Shown in pieces: positions 10,281 to 23,100 of a stretch of DNA of 64,000 bases. The notes under the pieces are model-generated. The model made no database searches and was not told where the DNA came from. It worked only from the letters and a program-made list of their open reading frames with translations. The stretch's first letter is position 1, and every line of letters starts with the position of its first letter. The DNA comes from Takakia lepidozioides (taxonomy: Eukaryota; Streptophyta; Takakiopsida; Takakiales; Takakiaceae): NCBI GenBank assembly GCA_030704615.1, contig CM060733.1, forward strand, positions 41,974,001 to 42,038,000, written 5' to 3'. The position numbers and the translations under genes are program-made.

Positions 10281-13189
10281 ATAGCTAACCTTGTCCGATG
10301 GAAAACAAACGTAAGTAAGAGCGATAGACCTGCAAGCCCTGCCATCTTCAACTCTCCATATCTCCTCCGTTTAGCCGGCGATCAGTCTAAGTCAGCCTCT
10401 GATGTCTTTCGTTTGGCTTCAGGTCATGATGACAGCGGCAATGGCAAAGCCGATAGGCACGTTTTCTAAGCATTGCTCCAGCGCCGAACTTGACAATGTC
10501 CTTCTAACTAAATATTACCTGCACACAGATAATCATTTCTCTGTTTCCAACCTTGTCATAGACATAATCTAGAGAACAAAATTTTTCTTTCTCTTACTTT
10601 CAAAACAAAAATGGCCACAAGTGCTAAAACAAAATTCACATTGGCACTCACATATGCAAGCTATCATCTCTTTCGACTGATATGAAAACTAAACTCGCAC
10701 TGTCTGATGACATAAAAACACGAAATACAACACAATCACTCGTTAAAATAAGAGTCGAGCCAGGGGCACCCCAAGCTATGGGGACTCTACCCCACAACAT
10801 CGTACTCTTCCTCCATAAGTACACTCAGATGCTAAGCAACGAGGGAGCTCGCTCGTGCAGGCGCAACTCGATAGAGATGAGCCGCACGACTGACGAGCTC
10901 GTGAAGATAAGATGGTTCAAGTGTCAAGTTTAGCTTGACAACTGATTTAACACTTGAACTGATTCCAAATGTTAAATACAAATAACTAGATTTATTCTAG
11001 TTAGTTTCACACTGTATTTATTTAACTTGACATGTATTACATGAGATATGGTTGCAGATGTTTTGATGAAGAGTCACATCAAGTGTTTAGCTCTATTTGG
11101 TGTATCTTCTAAAGACAAATGAAGTAGTACAATGATATGGTTTAATTAAGTTGGAGTGTTGGAAGTAATTAAACATATCTAGAAGCCCAAAGGTCTAAAA
11201 GACCAAGAGACTACCATGTTTAATTCACCATTAAAAGGTGAAAAGTTAGAAGGTGAATGGTCACCATAATAAAAAGTGGAAGTGACCAAGTAGATCATAG
11301 AGATAATCTAAACATTCTAGAGACCTTATTGTATAAGCCTGGGAGTGAAGCCATTAAGCAAATTGTAAGAGTATGATAGTGGTTTCTATGGTTGGGTGAA
11401 GAGCTTTACTTTAACTTATCTTTGTTGTTATCAGTTCTAGCATGTATTCTCGGCAAATAAACCAAAAACAACGTTTTTTTTAGGCGAATTTTCGCCAAAT
11501 GGCCACCTCAAAAAATAAAAAATAAAATTCTATCGCACATTCCTTGTTTTTTCATGGATTCTCCAAATAAAAATGAATTATGGATGAATTTGCCAAACAT
11601 GGATGATATAAATGGATGGAAGTATGGAGGTGGAAGATTCTATCTTAATTTGAATGGATGAACAGAATGTATGTTTTTTTTTTGGAAAACTCTGTAACCA
11701 CTCGTGCTGTTTCCAAATTTAAAAAAAGACATCACTGGCCAGAAAGCGCACGGGATCGTACGGTCAGGCAAGGCCGATAATTGATTTATCTGGCGTAACA
11801 CTGGAGCATGGAACATTGTTGGCAAGCTTTCTTTAGAGATCCTTCATGGGATAGTAGCCATGACAAGGTCAGCTTTCTTCATGGGGATGGGAGGGAGTCC
11901 GAGGGTGTTTGACTGAACTCTGATATGATCATATTTTGTGGACTGGATTGTAGTCCTGCGCACATGATCAAACCGCGGTGATAGGGATATCAGCCCAGCG
12001 CGGTCGCTCAACTTGCAAGAAGGTCTGCCTGGTAAAACTAGGTGAGTAAAAATAACTTTTTAGATGAAAACAAAAGTGATTTTCCATGTTTGCCGTGCAC
12101 ACATCAGATGATGAAACTCTTTCCTTCAAACCTGGTTCAAAGCAGCGTTGGGAGGTTCTTTAATTCAGCCCCGTGGTTATCAAAAATGGTATATGGATAT
12201 ATAACGGTGGTTCTACAAAACAAACAACCGGCAAAGGCTCATATTTGTCGGTTATGTAGTTTTGAGATAACCACAACAGGAAACCATGGAGATTTGATAA
12301 AAACTGCCGGTTCTTTGAGGTTCTTACAATTAACCGGAATCGGTGGTTCTTTCCATAAAAATTATATGAAAACAAATCGGAACTGGAGGTTTTTTTATTC
12401 TAAAATTTTGTAAAAACCGGAACCAAGGTTATGAAAGAAATCAAATAACTGCCCAACACTGGTTTAAAGCTCCCCCACGTAAAGCTTTCACTAAGAGGAG
12501 TGGCGTGGGTGCCGTCGAGAGGCGACCAAATTGCTACAAAATCTTCTGCGAAATCAAGCCCCTCCTGCTCCACACCCGAGAAGTCTGACTCTCCATCTTC
12601 AACTAGCGGATGAGTCGTGTTTTTTCATCCGCCCATGTGTGTGGTCACGGCTGAAGTCCGCTCCCACATCCGCTGGGTCCCACATGGCTGATCAGATCAG
12701 CCCTGCCCGCACCCTCATGTGCGTATTACTTGTATCCCTAGTTGTTGAGTGGGTTTAGAATCACACTTTGCTCACAAAAATTGCATTTATTGTCCACATG
12801 GGAGCTTTGTTCTTCCTGAGCAGGGCATGAAAGTAGGATGCGCAAGGTCTTTTCCCTGGAATTGCAGTGTACTTGGGGAGGGTGGAGACTGTGGCTCCCC
12901 CTGGTCGTATTCTTCACAGACCACTCCGAAATTTCCAGACTACAGAGATAAACTGGTTTAGCATTTGTGTAAGTTTGGACATTTCCGTATGTTCCTCATT
13001 GTGTAGAGTCCAATGCAGCCTGACTGGCATAAACGTTGTTGGAAGCTCACTAGCACTCCTCCATCAAGGACCTTGTCCATATCTTGATGCTGTTGGATTT
13101 TCGGGCACAAAGGTCTACTGTGGAGCATGAAGCAGAGCTTGCATGATTTTTTTTAAGATCCTTCACAATGGTGGGACAGCCGCAATCAC
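10281..13189. other. Long spacer without recognisable genes
   Basis: Short ORFs occur but none shows a motif. The base composition is AT-rich, with frequent stops in all frames from 10.9 to 12.5 kb. No LTR, tRNA or satellite was recognised. Confidence 0.45.
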
Positions 13190-14200
13190 AAGGTGTGGCT
13201 TTCTTGAAATGCGATCCGTAAGACCAATCGACATGTGGTGTCGCGCAACGCAATGATCGCAGGATATGCGCAGCATAGGTGTGGGCTGTGACCGTTGAGC
13301 AAATGAGGGGGGAAGGGTTGAAGCCCGACCATATCACATTTGTTTATGTTTGCATTGCGTGTGCGAGCCTGGCAGCCCTGGAAAAGCGCAAAGAGGTCCA
13401 TGGTGACGTCATCAAAGCTGGAATTGTACCAGATGTCATTCTGAACAATACCCTTGTAGACATGTATCCCAAAATGTGGGAGCATCGATGATGCAAAGGG
13501 AGTGTTCGACCATATGGCCGAACCAGATGTGGTGTCCTGGAATGCGATGATCAAAGGATATACACAGCATGGTTATGATGTGGAGGCCCTTCAACGATTG
13601 GAAGTGATGCAAGTGGAAGGCCTGAAGCTGGACAGTAGCACTTTTCTATGTGTTCTCTCCATGTAACCATGCTGGCCTAGTAGATGAAGGGTAATACTAC
13701 TTTGACTCGCTGAGTCGGATCATGGCATCACTCCAGCAGTGGAGCACTTTGGCTCCATGGTGGACCTTCTTGGCCACGCGTGGCAATTGGATGAGGCAGA
13801 GGACTTCATTAACAAAATGCCAACTTTACCAAATGCTGTGGTTTGGAGGGCCTTGCTCGGTGCTTGCAGAATCCATTGCAATGTGGAGATGGCTGAACGT
13901 GCGGCAACCTCTCTTTTCAAGTGGGATGAACAGGACGCCATAACTTATGTGTTGCTATCAAACATATATGCTGCATCTGGCAGATGGGATGATGGTTCAA
14001 AGGTGAGAAAATTTATGAGGGTCACAGGGGTGAGAAAAGATCCAGGTCGCTGCTGCATTGAGTTCAGCAACAGGGTGCACACCTTCGTTGTAGATGAGAA
14101 ATTGCATCCAAAGAATGAGGAAATCCATGCCGAGCTGAGAAGATTGTCTGGGCAGATGAAGGAGGCGGGGTATGTGCCTGACACGCGCGTTGTGTCGTGA
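13190..14200 (+). pseudogene. Second PLS-class PPR gene relic with E/E+ tail
   Basis: The relic opens with frameshifted PPR units matching the 7-8 kb relic (LEKRKEVHGDVIKAGIVPD, VILNNTLVDMYPKMW). The best frame, 13739-14200, then carries the E domain: DLLGHAWQLDEAEDFINKMP, VVWRALLGACRIHCNVEMAE and YVLLSNIYAASGRWDDGSKV. It continues into E+ with RCCIEFSNRVHTFVVDEKLHP and LSGQMKEAGYVPDTR. A stop follows where a DYW domain would normally begin, so the cytidine-deaminase-like region is absent. E-tail PPR proteins act in organellar RNA editing. Several breaks upstream of 13739 show it is non-functional. The 14.0-14.2 kb part is well preserved. Confidence 0.85.
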
Positions 14201-15182
14201 AGGTGAATGTTGTGGGCTCATTTCTTTCTAAATGTTTGGATAATGGAAATTTTGTGAATATAGGAATGATGGTGCTTGGGGAAAAACTCTGAAAAACTGG
14301 GGATCTGAATGAAATATGTTGCAGAAGGGGTTCAGATCACTGAACTGTGTAAAGTTTAGTGGTGAGGTGATGCGGTTGAACACAGGAGTGTGTTAGACAA
14401 AGTTGAACATGTTGCTTGGGCTGTTTGTTCTTAGTTATCATTATGTGTTCCAGTTCTGAAACTGCTGATTGATAGTCGCAGCTTGATTCATACAATGAGA
14501 TCTGCCTTAAGTAAAGCTACTCATACCAGCTTGAAGAGTTAGCAGGGGAAACCGTCAGGAGTTAGGGTACAGTGAGTTTATGAATGTCACACATGCCGCA
14601 TGTACCTCCTATCCGCTTGAGTTGGTGCAGTTGTGCTCATGACACGCTAAGGTTTAGAATGAGGAAAAGATAGAGGTAATTGTTAGTACAGATCGTACAG
14701 GTCTCCAGTGATGAACTTTGCAGTCACGGACCAATTGGGAGCTGTGAGATGTCAGGCATTACATTGCATTTAAAGTGATTAATGTGATCCACTTCTTTGC
14801 ATACATTTTGTCACTTAACATTAAGCCTAGGGACTTGTTTTGTAGATGGGGTGAACTGCTCTATCGAAAACCCAGCAGTGCCTACTGTCTCCAATGAGTG
14901 GAAAGAACCAGAGAGACCTTCAGAGCTCTCTGCAAGTAAATGGCAACACAAATAGCAGGGTTAGTGCTACTCTAACTGTTCATTGCAAGAGCTTAACCAG
15001 TTTGTTTGTTACTATGAAAGCAAGGCTCAGGGAATTTGAAGGATGGCATTTGCAATCACATGTTTCATGAGGGATCAATGGTAATATGAGAAACGAGTCG
15101 CACCTGTGCTTTCTCTTCCTCTGCAGTGTGGGTCGCCAGGCTATACGGCGGATATTTGTAGAGCGAACCAAGTAAGGGGATT
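14201..15182. other. Spacer between PPR relic and LINE
   Basis: I find no gene or repeat that can be supported. Confidence 0.5.
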
Positions 15183-16232
15183 TCTGTCTCTTTTTTTTTT
15201 TCTCTGAGGTTAAGAAAACCATGCTTTGTCGCGTTATTAGACCTGCCTTGGAGTACGGATCTGCTATATGGGTTGATAACTCCAACCAGGCTAAGTCTCT
15301 AGAATCCATTCAAGTGGGGGTGCTTAAGGAGTGTATGTCAGCATGCTCCAAAACAGCCAATGTGGCTGTTCGGGGTGAGTTTGGCATTCCGTCCTTAAGC
15401 TCCTGACGAGATGAATTCAAGGTCAGATGGTGGGGTCAGCTGCAACATATGCCCAACACCAGATATCCTAAGTTAATCGACTCTATATCTTGGAAACAGG
15501 ACCGCCCTGTCAAACAGGCTAAGTCCTGGCAGAAGAGAATAGTAGAGATCCTCAAGGACCTGGACCTGGATCCGCAAGTCTTGACCCTGCTGGATAAATC
15601 TGACTTAGAGGCTGTAGTGTCCTTAGCCATGTCTGTTGCCATGAGATTGTCTGATGAAAATGAAGTTAGGCAGAAAACTTCCCTGAACTTGTTTCCAGTC
15701 TGTGACATGGGGGAGGACATCTTGGATGACCTCAAGGGTCTACCCACTCTCGGCACTAGACTGAAATTTAAACTCAGGGCAGGAAGCCTACCTTTGAACA
15801 GCAAACAGAAGCAGAGAGGAAAGGGAGAGTGCAATTGCCCGTTGTGTGGGCAATCTGAAGACAGTATTCATTTTCTGATACACTGTCCGGGGTTCTCTCA
15901 CCAAATGGACGCTCTCTTCAAATCTATTAAGGGAATTGTGCCCTGTTTACCAACTTTGAAAGTCTCGAGGCTGAGCCAAAAGCCCAGGCCCTCCTGAGGC
16001 CTAGTTTTTGGGCAAATCACACACAACAGATTGATGCTTTTGTGAAGGGATTTCTAGAGGATATCTGGAAAACCCGGATTAATTCTTTATATGGAGGTAA
16101 GTCTTACTACCAACGTCAGCCCCTGACAGAGGTAGGTTCTGTCCCTTTTGTTCCCGCTCAAACTGGGCGCGGGGTCAATGGCCACAAGGCTACGGCAAAC
16201 AACGGCTTATGAGTACAATCTGTCTCTTTTTT
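15183..16232 (+). mobile_element. 5'-truncated LINE copy with 14-bp target-site duplication
   Basis: The body, about 15197-16218, encodes the C-terminal part of LINE ORF2: [20 protein letters not shown], then the basic [13 protein letters not shown] region, then the zinc knuckle [24 protein letters not shown] near 15404 and a frameshift near 15943 break the frame. TCTGTCTCTTTTTT is present at 15183-15196 and again at 16219-16232, just after the conserved 3' end GAGTACAA. The 5' copy lies in a longer T-run. Confidence 0.92.
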
Positions 16233-17231
16233 AATTCACACTACAATTGCATGATGTGGAGGAGGAAAAGGAATTTTCTATTTGCCACCACAGTGAGAAG
16301 CTGGCCATTGGTTTTGGGCTGATCAGCATGGCCCCTAGGACTCCTCTCTGTCTCATCAAGAATCTTCAGGTTGCCACACCTCCACCAAATTCATCTCAAA
16401 AATTGTTGGTCAAGCAATTGTTGTAAGGAGGCTAACCTCATTCATCACTTTGAAGATGGTAGTTATTCTGTTCATCCACCATTTCTAAGATTATTGACCA
16501 TGATGCACTGTTGAGGGCATTTCCTGTGGCATGTCCACAGGAAATAGCGGTGGGGTCTACCCAGCACTTGGGAAGTTTTGACTGACTCTGGTGATAGTGG
16601 AAGGTAATCAGAGTGCCGTCCTAATTCTGGTGTGGGTGGTGGAGCTTCTCTGAAGCTTGAAAGTGAATACGATTGTAAACCTTGGAACTCAAGTAGCTCC
16701 GGCTTGAAGGGCGTGTGCAAGGGCTTTCAAAGGCTTTCTCAAAACTTTCAAAGGCTTTCAGTTTGTGAGCACAGCAAAGGACCCCACTCCGCTTCGCGCA
16801 CTGTCTCTCTTGGCTAAGCTCAACTGTCTCTCTCGAACTACCCTGCTAACCAACACCCCAACTCCCCATCTTCACCTGCTACAGCATTGTCACTACAATC
16901 TAGAGGCTTCGCCAACTAGTGGAGGACCTCTCACTTGCATTTGCAAGTGCCATCTTCATTCAGACAGAAGTCCATTTGTGTTTGCGGTTTTTTTCTTTGG
17001 GTTTTTTTTTTTCTGGAACGAGTGCTTGTTGAGGCAAGTTCGAATTAAGTACCCAACAGATTACACCATTTTTAATCTTTTGAGTGCAAACCAAGAGACA
17101 CACAACAGTGCTACCCGCCTACAACCACACTGAAATAGCACAAGGATGGTTTTGATACTGAACTATCTACCAGCAGAACAAATACACGATACATATAAAC
17201 ATTACAACTCAGTACTTGAATGTTTTAAGAC
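16233..17231. other. Spacer downstream of the K+ channel gene
   Basis: This stretch lies beyond the 3' end of the minus-strand channel gene. It probably includes that gene's 3' untranslated region close to 17.2 kb. No gene is visible. T-rich runs occur near 16985-17012. Confidence 0.45.
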
Positions 17232-20127
17232 TTAAGCAAGAACATAAACTAGGTCAGCAGACTGCACAAAAATGCTTCTGGGAGGATTGGTAAAGACATA
17301 AGCTGTTGGCGACCCGAGCGTAGCACGTGCGCGATATAAGCCCAATGCCAGAATGCCTTCGTCACGTAGCAGCCCAAGAAAGAGATCAGTGTACGGCCGA
17401 TTGACATATTGCCCAGGCACCTTAATCTGCTTTAAGTGACGTGCCGGCTTTGCACTCAAGCAACCATCTTGTGTCACGTAGCCCCCCTCCACTAGTTGCT
17501 CCACTATAGACACTGTATTTCGGTTGTAAAATGTTGATCGTCTGAATTTTGTGCATCACAGAAGACAAGCTTCACTATCATCAAGGCTCAAAACATCCAA
17601 TAACGTAAGGGGGCACCATAGATTTCTGAAGCTCACTACCTACCTACTTGCTAATCAGCTTTAATTTTTATGCCATCCTCAATTTGCTCTATCTCAACCA
17701 TAACATGGTTGGTTCCTATCACATCAGAAAACACAACTGCGGCACCCCAAAACATCACACTTGGGTCATTGGTCATAAAATGGGTGCGATGTGAAGTTGC
17801 CAGTGGCTTAAATCATTCCTGCCAGAACTACCTTCAAGTGTGTCTAGGACAAGTATGACATATTGTAGCACATGGAGAATGAAATGGAGGACTGCATAGT
17901 GCCCTACGTCTTTAAATGTTCTATGATATATTCCACGAAATTGCAAGAAATCCAAGCAATAAGACAACAACCAAAGATCACCCAGAGAACGAAGGTACTT
18001 ACAGCAAGAAACCAAGCAAACTGGGGGATACAACTTTGCCCTCCATATACGGAGGCGTAAAGTGAACCATAGCATCACGGTTGCGCTTATAGTCCATTTT
18101 GTCGATCTTACTGCGTGGGATCTGATATTGGGGGGGCAGATAATAGAACCCGACTGTGTGCTGCATCTCCACTACCATAATCTCAGTCTTCTCTCCCACC
18201 AGCCGCTCCACATTGGCAGCTATCAATACATTATCCACATCACTTGTATCTGACGATACTTTAGTGCGGTACCTCACATCTTCCAAGTCAGCTCCCCTCA
18301 AACCGAGTGGTCTACCTTGATCCGCAAGGATGACGACTTTCTCTGCACATGTTTTAAGCCATCGACCCAATTTATATAAGCAGAAAACTAACAACATTTT
18401 TGAGCACTCATCTAAAATGTCAGTAAGAGCAAGCACATTATCCAAGTCAAATTTTCCTTAATAGTCCTTGGCATCGTCAAACTTTCACCACATAGATCTC
18501 CGACATTAGATACACCCAAGCACATCCACTTCTGATATGCTGAAATTGTCATAACTGTGAAATCTTCAAGCTTGTGGACACCTGTATTCGTTACCAAAGA
18601 ATAATTTTTAAAACTGGGGTGCTTGTCAACATCAGCTACCGTGCAAGAGGTGCTTCACCTAGATACGCATATGCTCAGAATAGTCCCCTCGAGGGTCCCA
18701 GCACCCTTGTGACTATATGGCTGACCATTTGGAAGGTTTTCCAGTAGACTACTTTTGTAAATATCTGTATACATCCCCACAGAATACTCTGTCCCATTGA
18801 GTACATTGGTGAAGATGTGTCATTAAGCCTCGTGGATGGTTGAGGGCCTGTGTACGCTCATGATTAAAAATGTGAAAGAACCCCTGGGGAACCGCTTCCA
18901 GATAAGACACATACAGAGACAGACATGGTTGAAATAGGCTCAAGAAAATGTAAGTCAATCCACAGCCAGAGACCTGCTTGAAGAACACCAGCAAGCATGA
19001 GATCAAGCTCGTAGACGGGAGAGCCTTTGAGAAAGAAGACACCATGGAAGATGCCCACCAAGCCCCACTGTTTGGCACTTGGCTCATTTGGGTGCATAAT
19101 TACAATGGGTGGATTGGGAAACCCGGGCTTACGCAACTCCCTGAGAAAGTAGAAAATGTGTCGAGGCCACCTGCCCTGGCAGCAAACCAGAATATGTGGC
19201 AAATTCAACTCCACTACAGAAACAGTTCGCTTTTGAAGATCCTGGAGTATGATGTCTGCTTTCCGTTCCAGAACTGCCGGATGTGGCTGCCCAAAGTGTG
19301 ATAACGGTGGCCATGCCAGCAACTTCTCTATAGCATTTTCCAATGATAGTCCTTTGGAAACTTGAGCACCATTTGCACCTTCAGTACTGCTCTTGCTGGT
19401 CAACACATCATGGGAACTATGGTGTTCATTAATTGAGCGTGGAAGTGAGTCTATTTCACCAGTATGGTCCTGCTCTTTCCTATGGTCCTCAAGCACCCGG
19501 CGGATAGCTGAACCCAGCTGTGACTCCAACTTGTAATGTCCCTCTGGGCTAACTGGAAATGTTCGTGGATCGGGTCTGTCAATAGTTTCATCCGTATCAA
19601 CCATCGATTCTCTAGTATAATTGCCAACAGTGACTGTTCCTGTTCGCTTCCATCGATTCTTCACACTCTCTAGCTTCCCATCGTCGTCAGTGGAATTTGA
19701 ATAGTGGGCTTGATGCTCCTCATTGTTGGCCCATAATCTTTCACATAGTCTTAATTGCAGTTTCTTGTCCCCATACTGAGAGATGGAGAAGGCCGTGTGA
19801 AGGTCCTTTGAGATAACAAACCCTATGTCATGGGGTTGTATGATGTGACCCTTCGGATGCAGCAACACCTATCATCAATGCAATGCATTTTCAACCGATG
19901 AAAAACCGTCAACAAAAGCAGCAACAGTCACATATTATTTAGTTCTAGGTACATGTGGGGATAGTCTTCAGCATCTGAGAGTAGCAGCAGGATAAATTGA
20001 TATAAGTCGATATGGATGATGGTGGAAACAGTACCTTGCGGATGCTGCGATTTTTTTCCTTGAGAAGCACGGTGACATCTAGTGCAAACAGGACACAGTC
20101 GAAAGTCATAAACACAAACTCCGCAAC
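17232..20127 (-). CDS. K+ channel: second RCK domain and C-terminus exons
   Basis: The traced exons are 20035-20127 ([20 protein letters not shown]), 18974-19868, 18003-18342 and 17232-17512. The large exon (895 bases) begins [20 protein letters not shown]. It has a long charged insert, about residues 50-180 of the exon, that looks disordered. It then enters the second RCK Rossmann fold with [28 protein letters not shown] and [20 protein letters not shown]. The next exon continues with [17 protein letters not shown] and [18 protein letters not shown]. Its donor is GTAAGT. The donor of the 895-base exon is GTCTCT, a weaker site. The last exon starts [16 protein letters not shown] and ends [12 protein letters not shown] before the stop. 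One or more short exons between 17.6 and 18.0 kb are expected; I see fragments there but no secure frame. Confidence 0.82.
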
Positions 20128-23100
20128 CTGCAAAACTCACCCATCCAAATCTCTTATAATTGTCTATAGACTGATTAGGTTGTTATTTCCAGTGACATTA
20201 CTTACTATATAATGGTTGTTGAGAGATAAGGCAGCTCATGCCCTTGTTCACCCTTGCTACATCCCTTGTTCACCCTTGCATGATGTAGCTTGCTTCAAAG
20301 GAGCTTATAAGGTTCTAGCTTAGAAGCTTCTAGAAAGCTCTTAAGAGTTTGATGGAAATGGAAAAGTCAAATGGAAAAAACTATTTTTTTCTAGTGCATG
20401 GAACAAATCAATACAAGTTTCTATCCCTTTAGAGTAGCAAATTGATTTATCAATATATGAAGCGAGACGTTTGTTTTGTTTTGTTTTGTCACGTTGAGAT
20501 GTCCCAAACCGCGAGGTCCCAGCCCTAATGCTTGGTACCGTTGGAAAGCTCTCGACGAGGAGGGGTGCACGGGCTTGGTCTCATAGTTTTTGGACCTCCG
20601 GTGTGGGAGATGTGAAATTTCAAGTACTTTTGGTCGCTGGAAATTCAAGAAAAATAGCAAAGTGGGCATTCCTGGGACAATGGTTGGAGCCTCAACAGGA
20701 GAGATATCAACGGAAAGGTCTCCGGTTCAAATCTGGTCGTAGGCTCTCTTGAAAAGTATATAATTACAGCCACTGATTATACTACGAAATGGGTGGAAGC
20801 TAAAGCTCTGAGGGACAACACAGCCATATGGCTTGCTTCATATATTGATGCACTTGGACTTAGATGACATTGGACACTTGGGCCATCTTGTATGTACGGT
20901 CTAAAACAAACATTATGAACACGGAATGTGACAATATATGAGTTTTTTAAGAGAAATGAGTTCAAAGGTGCAGATTGGACACATGTATATTTGTCAAAAA
21001 TAGTTCAATATGCAAAATCATTTATTCTACACTTTAGGTGGCAGATAGGATCCTAGCACACGCAGATTTTCAGCTCACGAATATTATCAAAGATACTCTT
21101 GAATGAAAAATTATGCATGAAAATAACGGTGAAATTTAATATTGTTTGGAGATGATAATATCTAGCAGATGCCCACTGGTTAGAGAAATCCACATTTCAA
21201 GTCGTGGATCAAAGCCACACGCGTGTATATGTCACCCATTATAACCAACCCAACTATAAAAAGAAGTCTTCAGTGAACGGGTTATTTAAAAAAGAGATCC
21301 CAAAGACTTTTGAGTCAATGGGGGGAGGTTGTCCCAATTACGACAGTTAGAAGATGTCCAACTTCCAAACTGAAGGTCATTCCTTCCTTATGAAGTGATA
21401 CCATAAAGTACACCTAATTTGGCAAAAAAATTAAAGTTAAATAAAAATTCCAAGAAAAGGGGATAGAGGCAGAAGGATTGTTACAACTTGCTTCGACATG
21501 ATTCTTCTTTTTTATGGGGGACGCATGTTGTTACACATTTGAAAACAAAGACCTCGATGTTGTCACAAAAAAAAATGCATGGAGGATATTTTTTGACGTT
21601 TCAATATACAAGATTGTATTACAATTGCTACACCCATAGAGCATAGATTAAAACTATCCAACACACTTGAGGCAAAACCAATGATGATAGAGACATTGTG
21701 TGTGAGCCGTATAGAGTGTTGATAAAATGCCTAATGTATTTGGTTACAAGGATGAGATTCAATATTGTAGTAGCAATGGAAACAATAACTGGGTTACAAC
21801 AAAAGCACTAAAAATCAAAGTCCTATATTTGATGGAAAGGAGTGGAATGCTACATTACTTGTAGGAGTCACTGACGCCGATTGGGCAAGTGATTTGGATT
21901 ATATGAGGTGTACCACCGTACATGTATCTATGTATACCATCTATAAGTTCGAATAGCAAAAAACAACGACAGTGGTATTATCAACAACAGAGGTAGAATA
22001 CATGGTAGAATAAATGCCAACTCAAGAGGCAATATGGCTACAACGAATACTATAAAAGTTGGGATATGCTCAAATTTGGCTCTACAATCAAGATGACTGT
22101 AGAACAATGAATAAGCGTGCTACATATAACAGCCAGATAGTCTAAATTCCTGATGTTGTCATGCACACAATTGCATGAACTTTGTCCTCTTGAATTGTCC
22201 CAAACGGATATTACCGTGCACAAATTGATGCGAATTGTGTTTCTATATTGTCAAGGCTATGAGCACTTTTTCAGCAAAGACATATGGCTAAGTGGGCGTC
22301 TCGACACCTAGTCGCAATGTATGGAGAGGCGGACGAAGACCACCGGTGAAGCAAGCGTAACTTCACCGCAAATAGCTATTGCCTTCCATCTGGAAGGTGA
22401 ACACCTTCTAACGGCCGTAACCGGGGCAACCGAGTTGCCCAAACCACTCAAATCCTGTGCACCCAACACCTTAAATACCGGTTGACCCGAGACTCATTTT
22501 TAAAAGCTGGATTCGCTATGATGGGTGACATTTGACATACACCTATGTGACTTTGAACACACAACCACTTGTAATGCGGCCTTGTGCCGCAAAACCACGG
22601 GGGCATATAAATTTGTCAAAAAAAAGTTGGAAATTAAGGAGCATCTACCCTCTATTGGACAACTAGGATATGAGAACGCACATTCTAACAAAGGCTATTG
22701 CTAAATCTCAGTTTGAGCATTTGAGAGAATCAACGAGTCTAAACCACAAAGACACTTCCCTACGTGGAAATGTTGTGAAACAGGGCAACTCATGCCCTTG
22801 TTCATCCCTGTATGTTGTAGCTTGCTTCAATGGAGCTTACAAGATTCTAGCTTAGAAGCTTTTAGAAAGGTCTTAAAAGCTTCCTGAAGCTTTTAGGGTT
22901 TTTCAAGGGAGGTGATGAAGCTTCCATAGGGGCTCCAAGGAAGAATGGCACCTTCCCCAAAGGGGTGATCAAGGACTCAAATCCTTCATACACAAGGCAC
23001 TCTACATCTATTCTAATACAATGACATATCAGAGAGGCTTCCTTCCCTTCCTTCACGTGTCGTCTCTCCTTGCCTTTTCTCTCTCACACACACAGCTTGA

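Noticed and set aside
10170-10469. Short plus-strand ORFs after the AT microsatellite
   Set aside because: No motif, and one begins inside the repeat.
20660-20760. tRNA-like sequence with GGTTCAAATC
   Set aside because: A B-box-like word and a short GAGCCT/AGGCTC pairing exist, but the T-arm does not pair and the length is too short. At most a SINE remnant.
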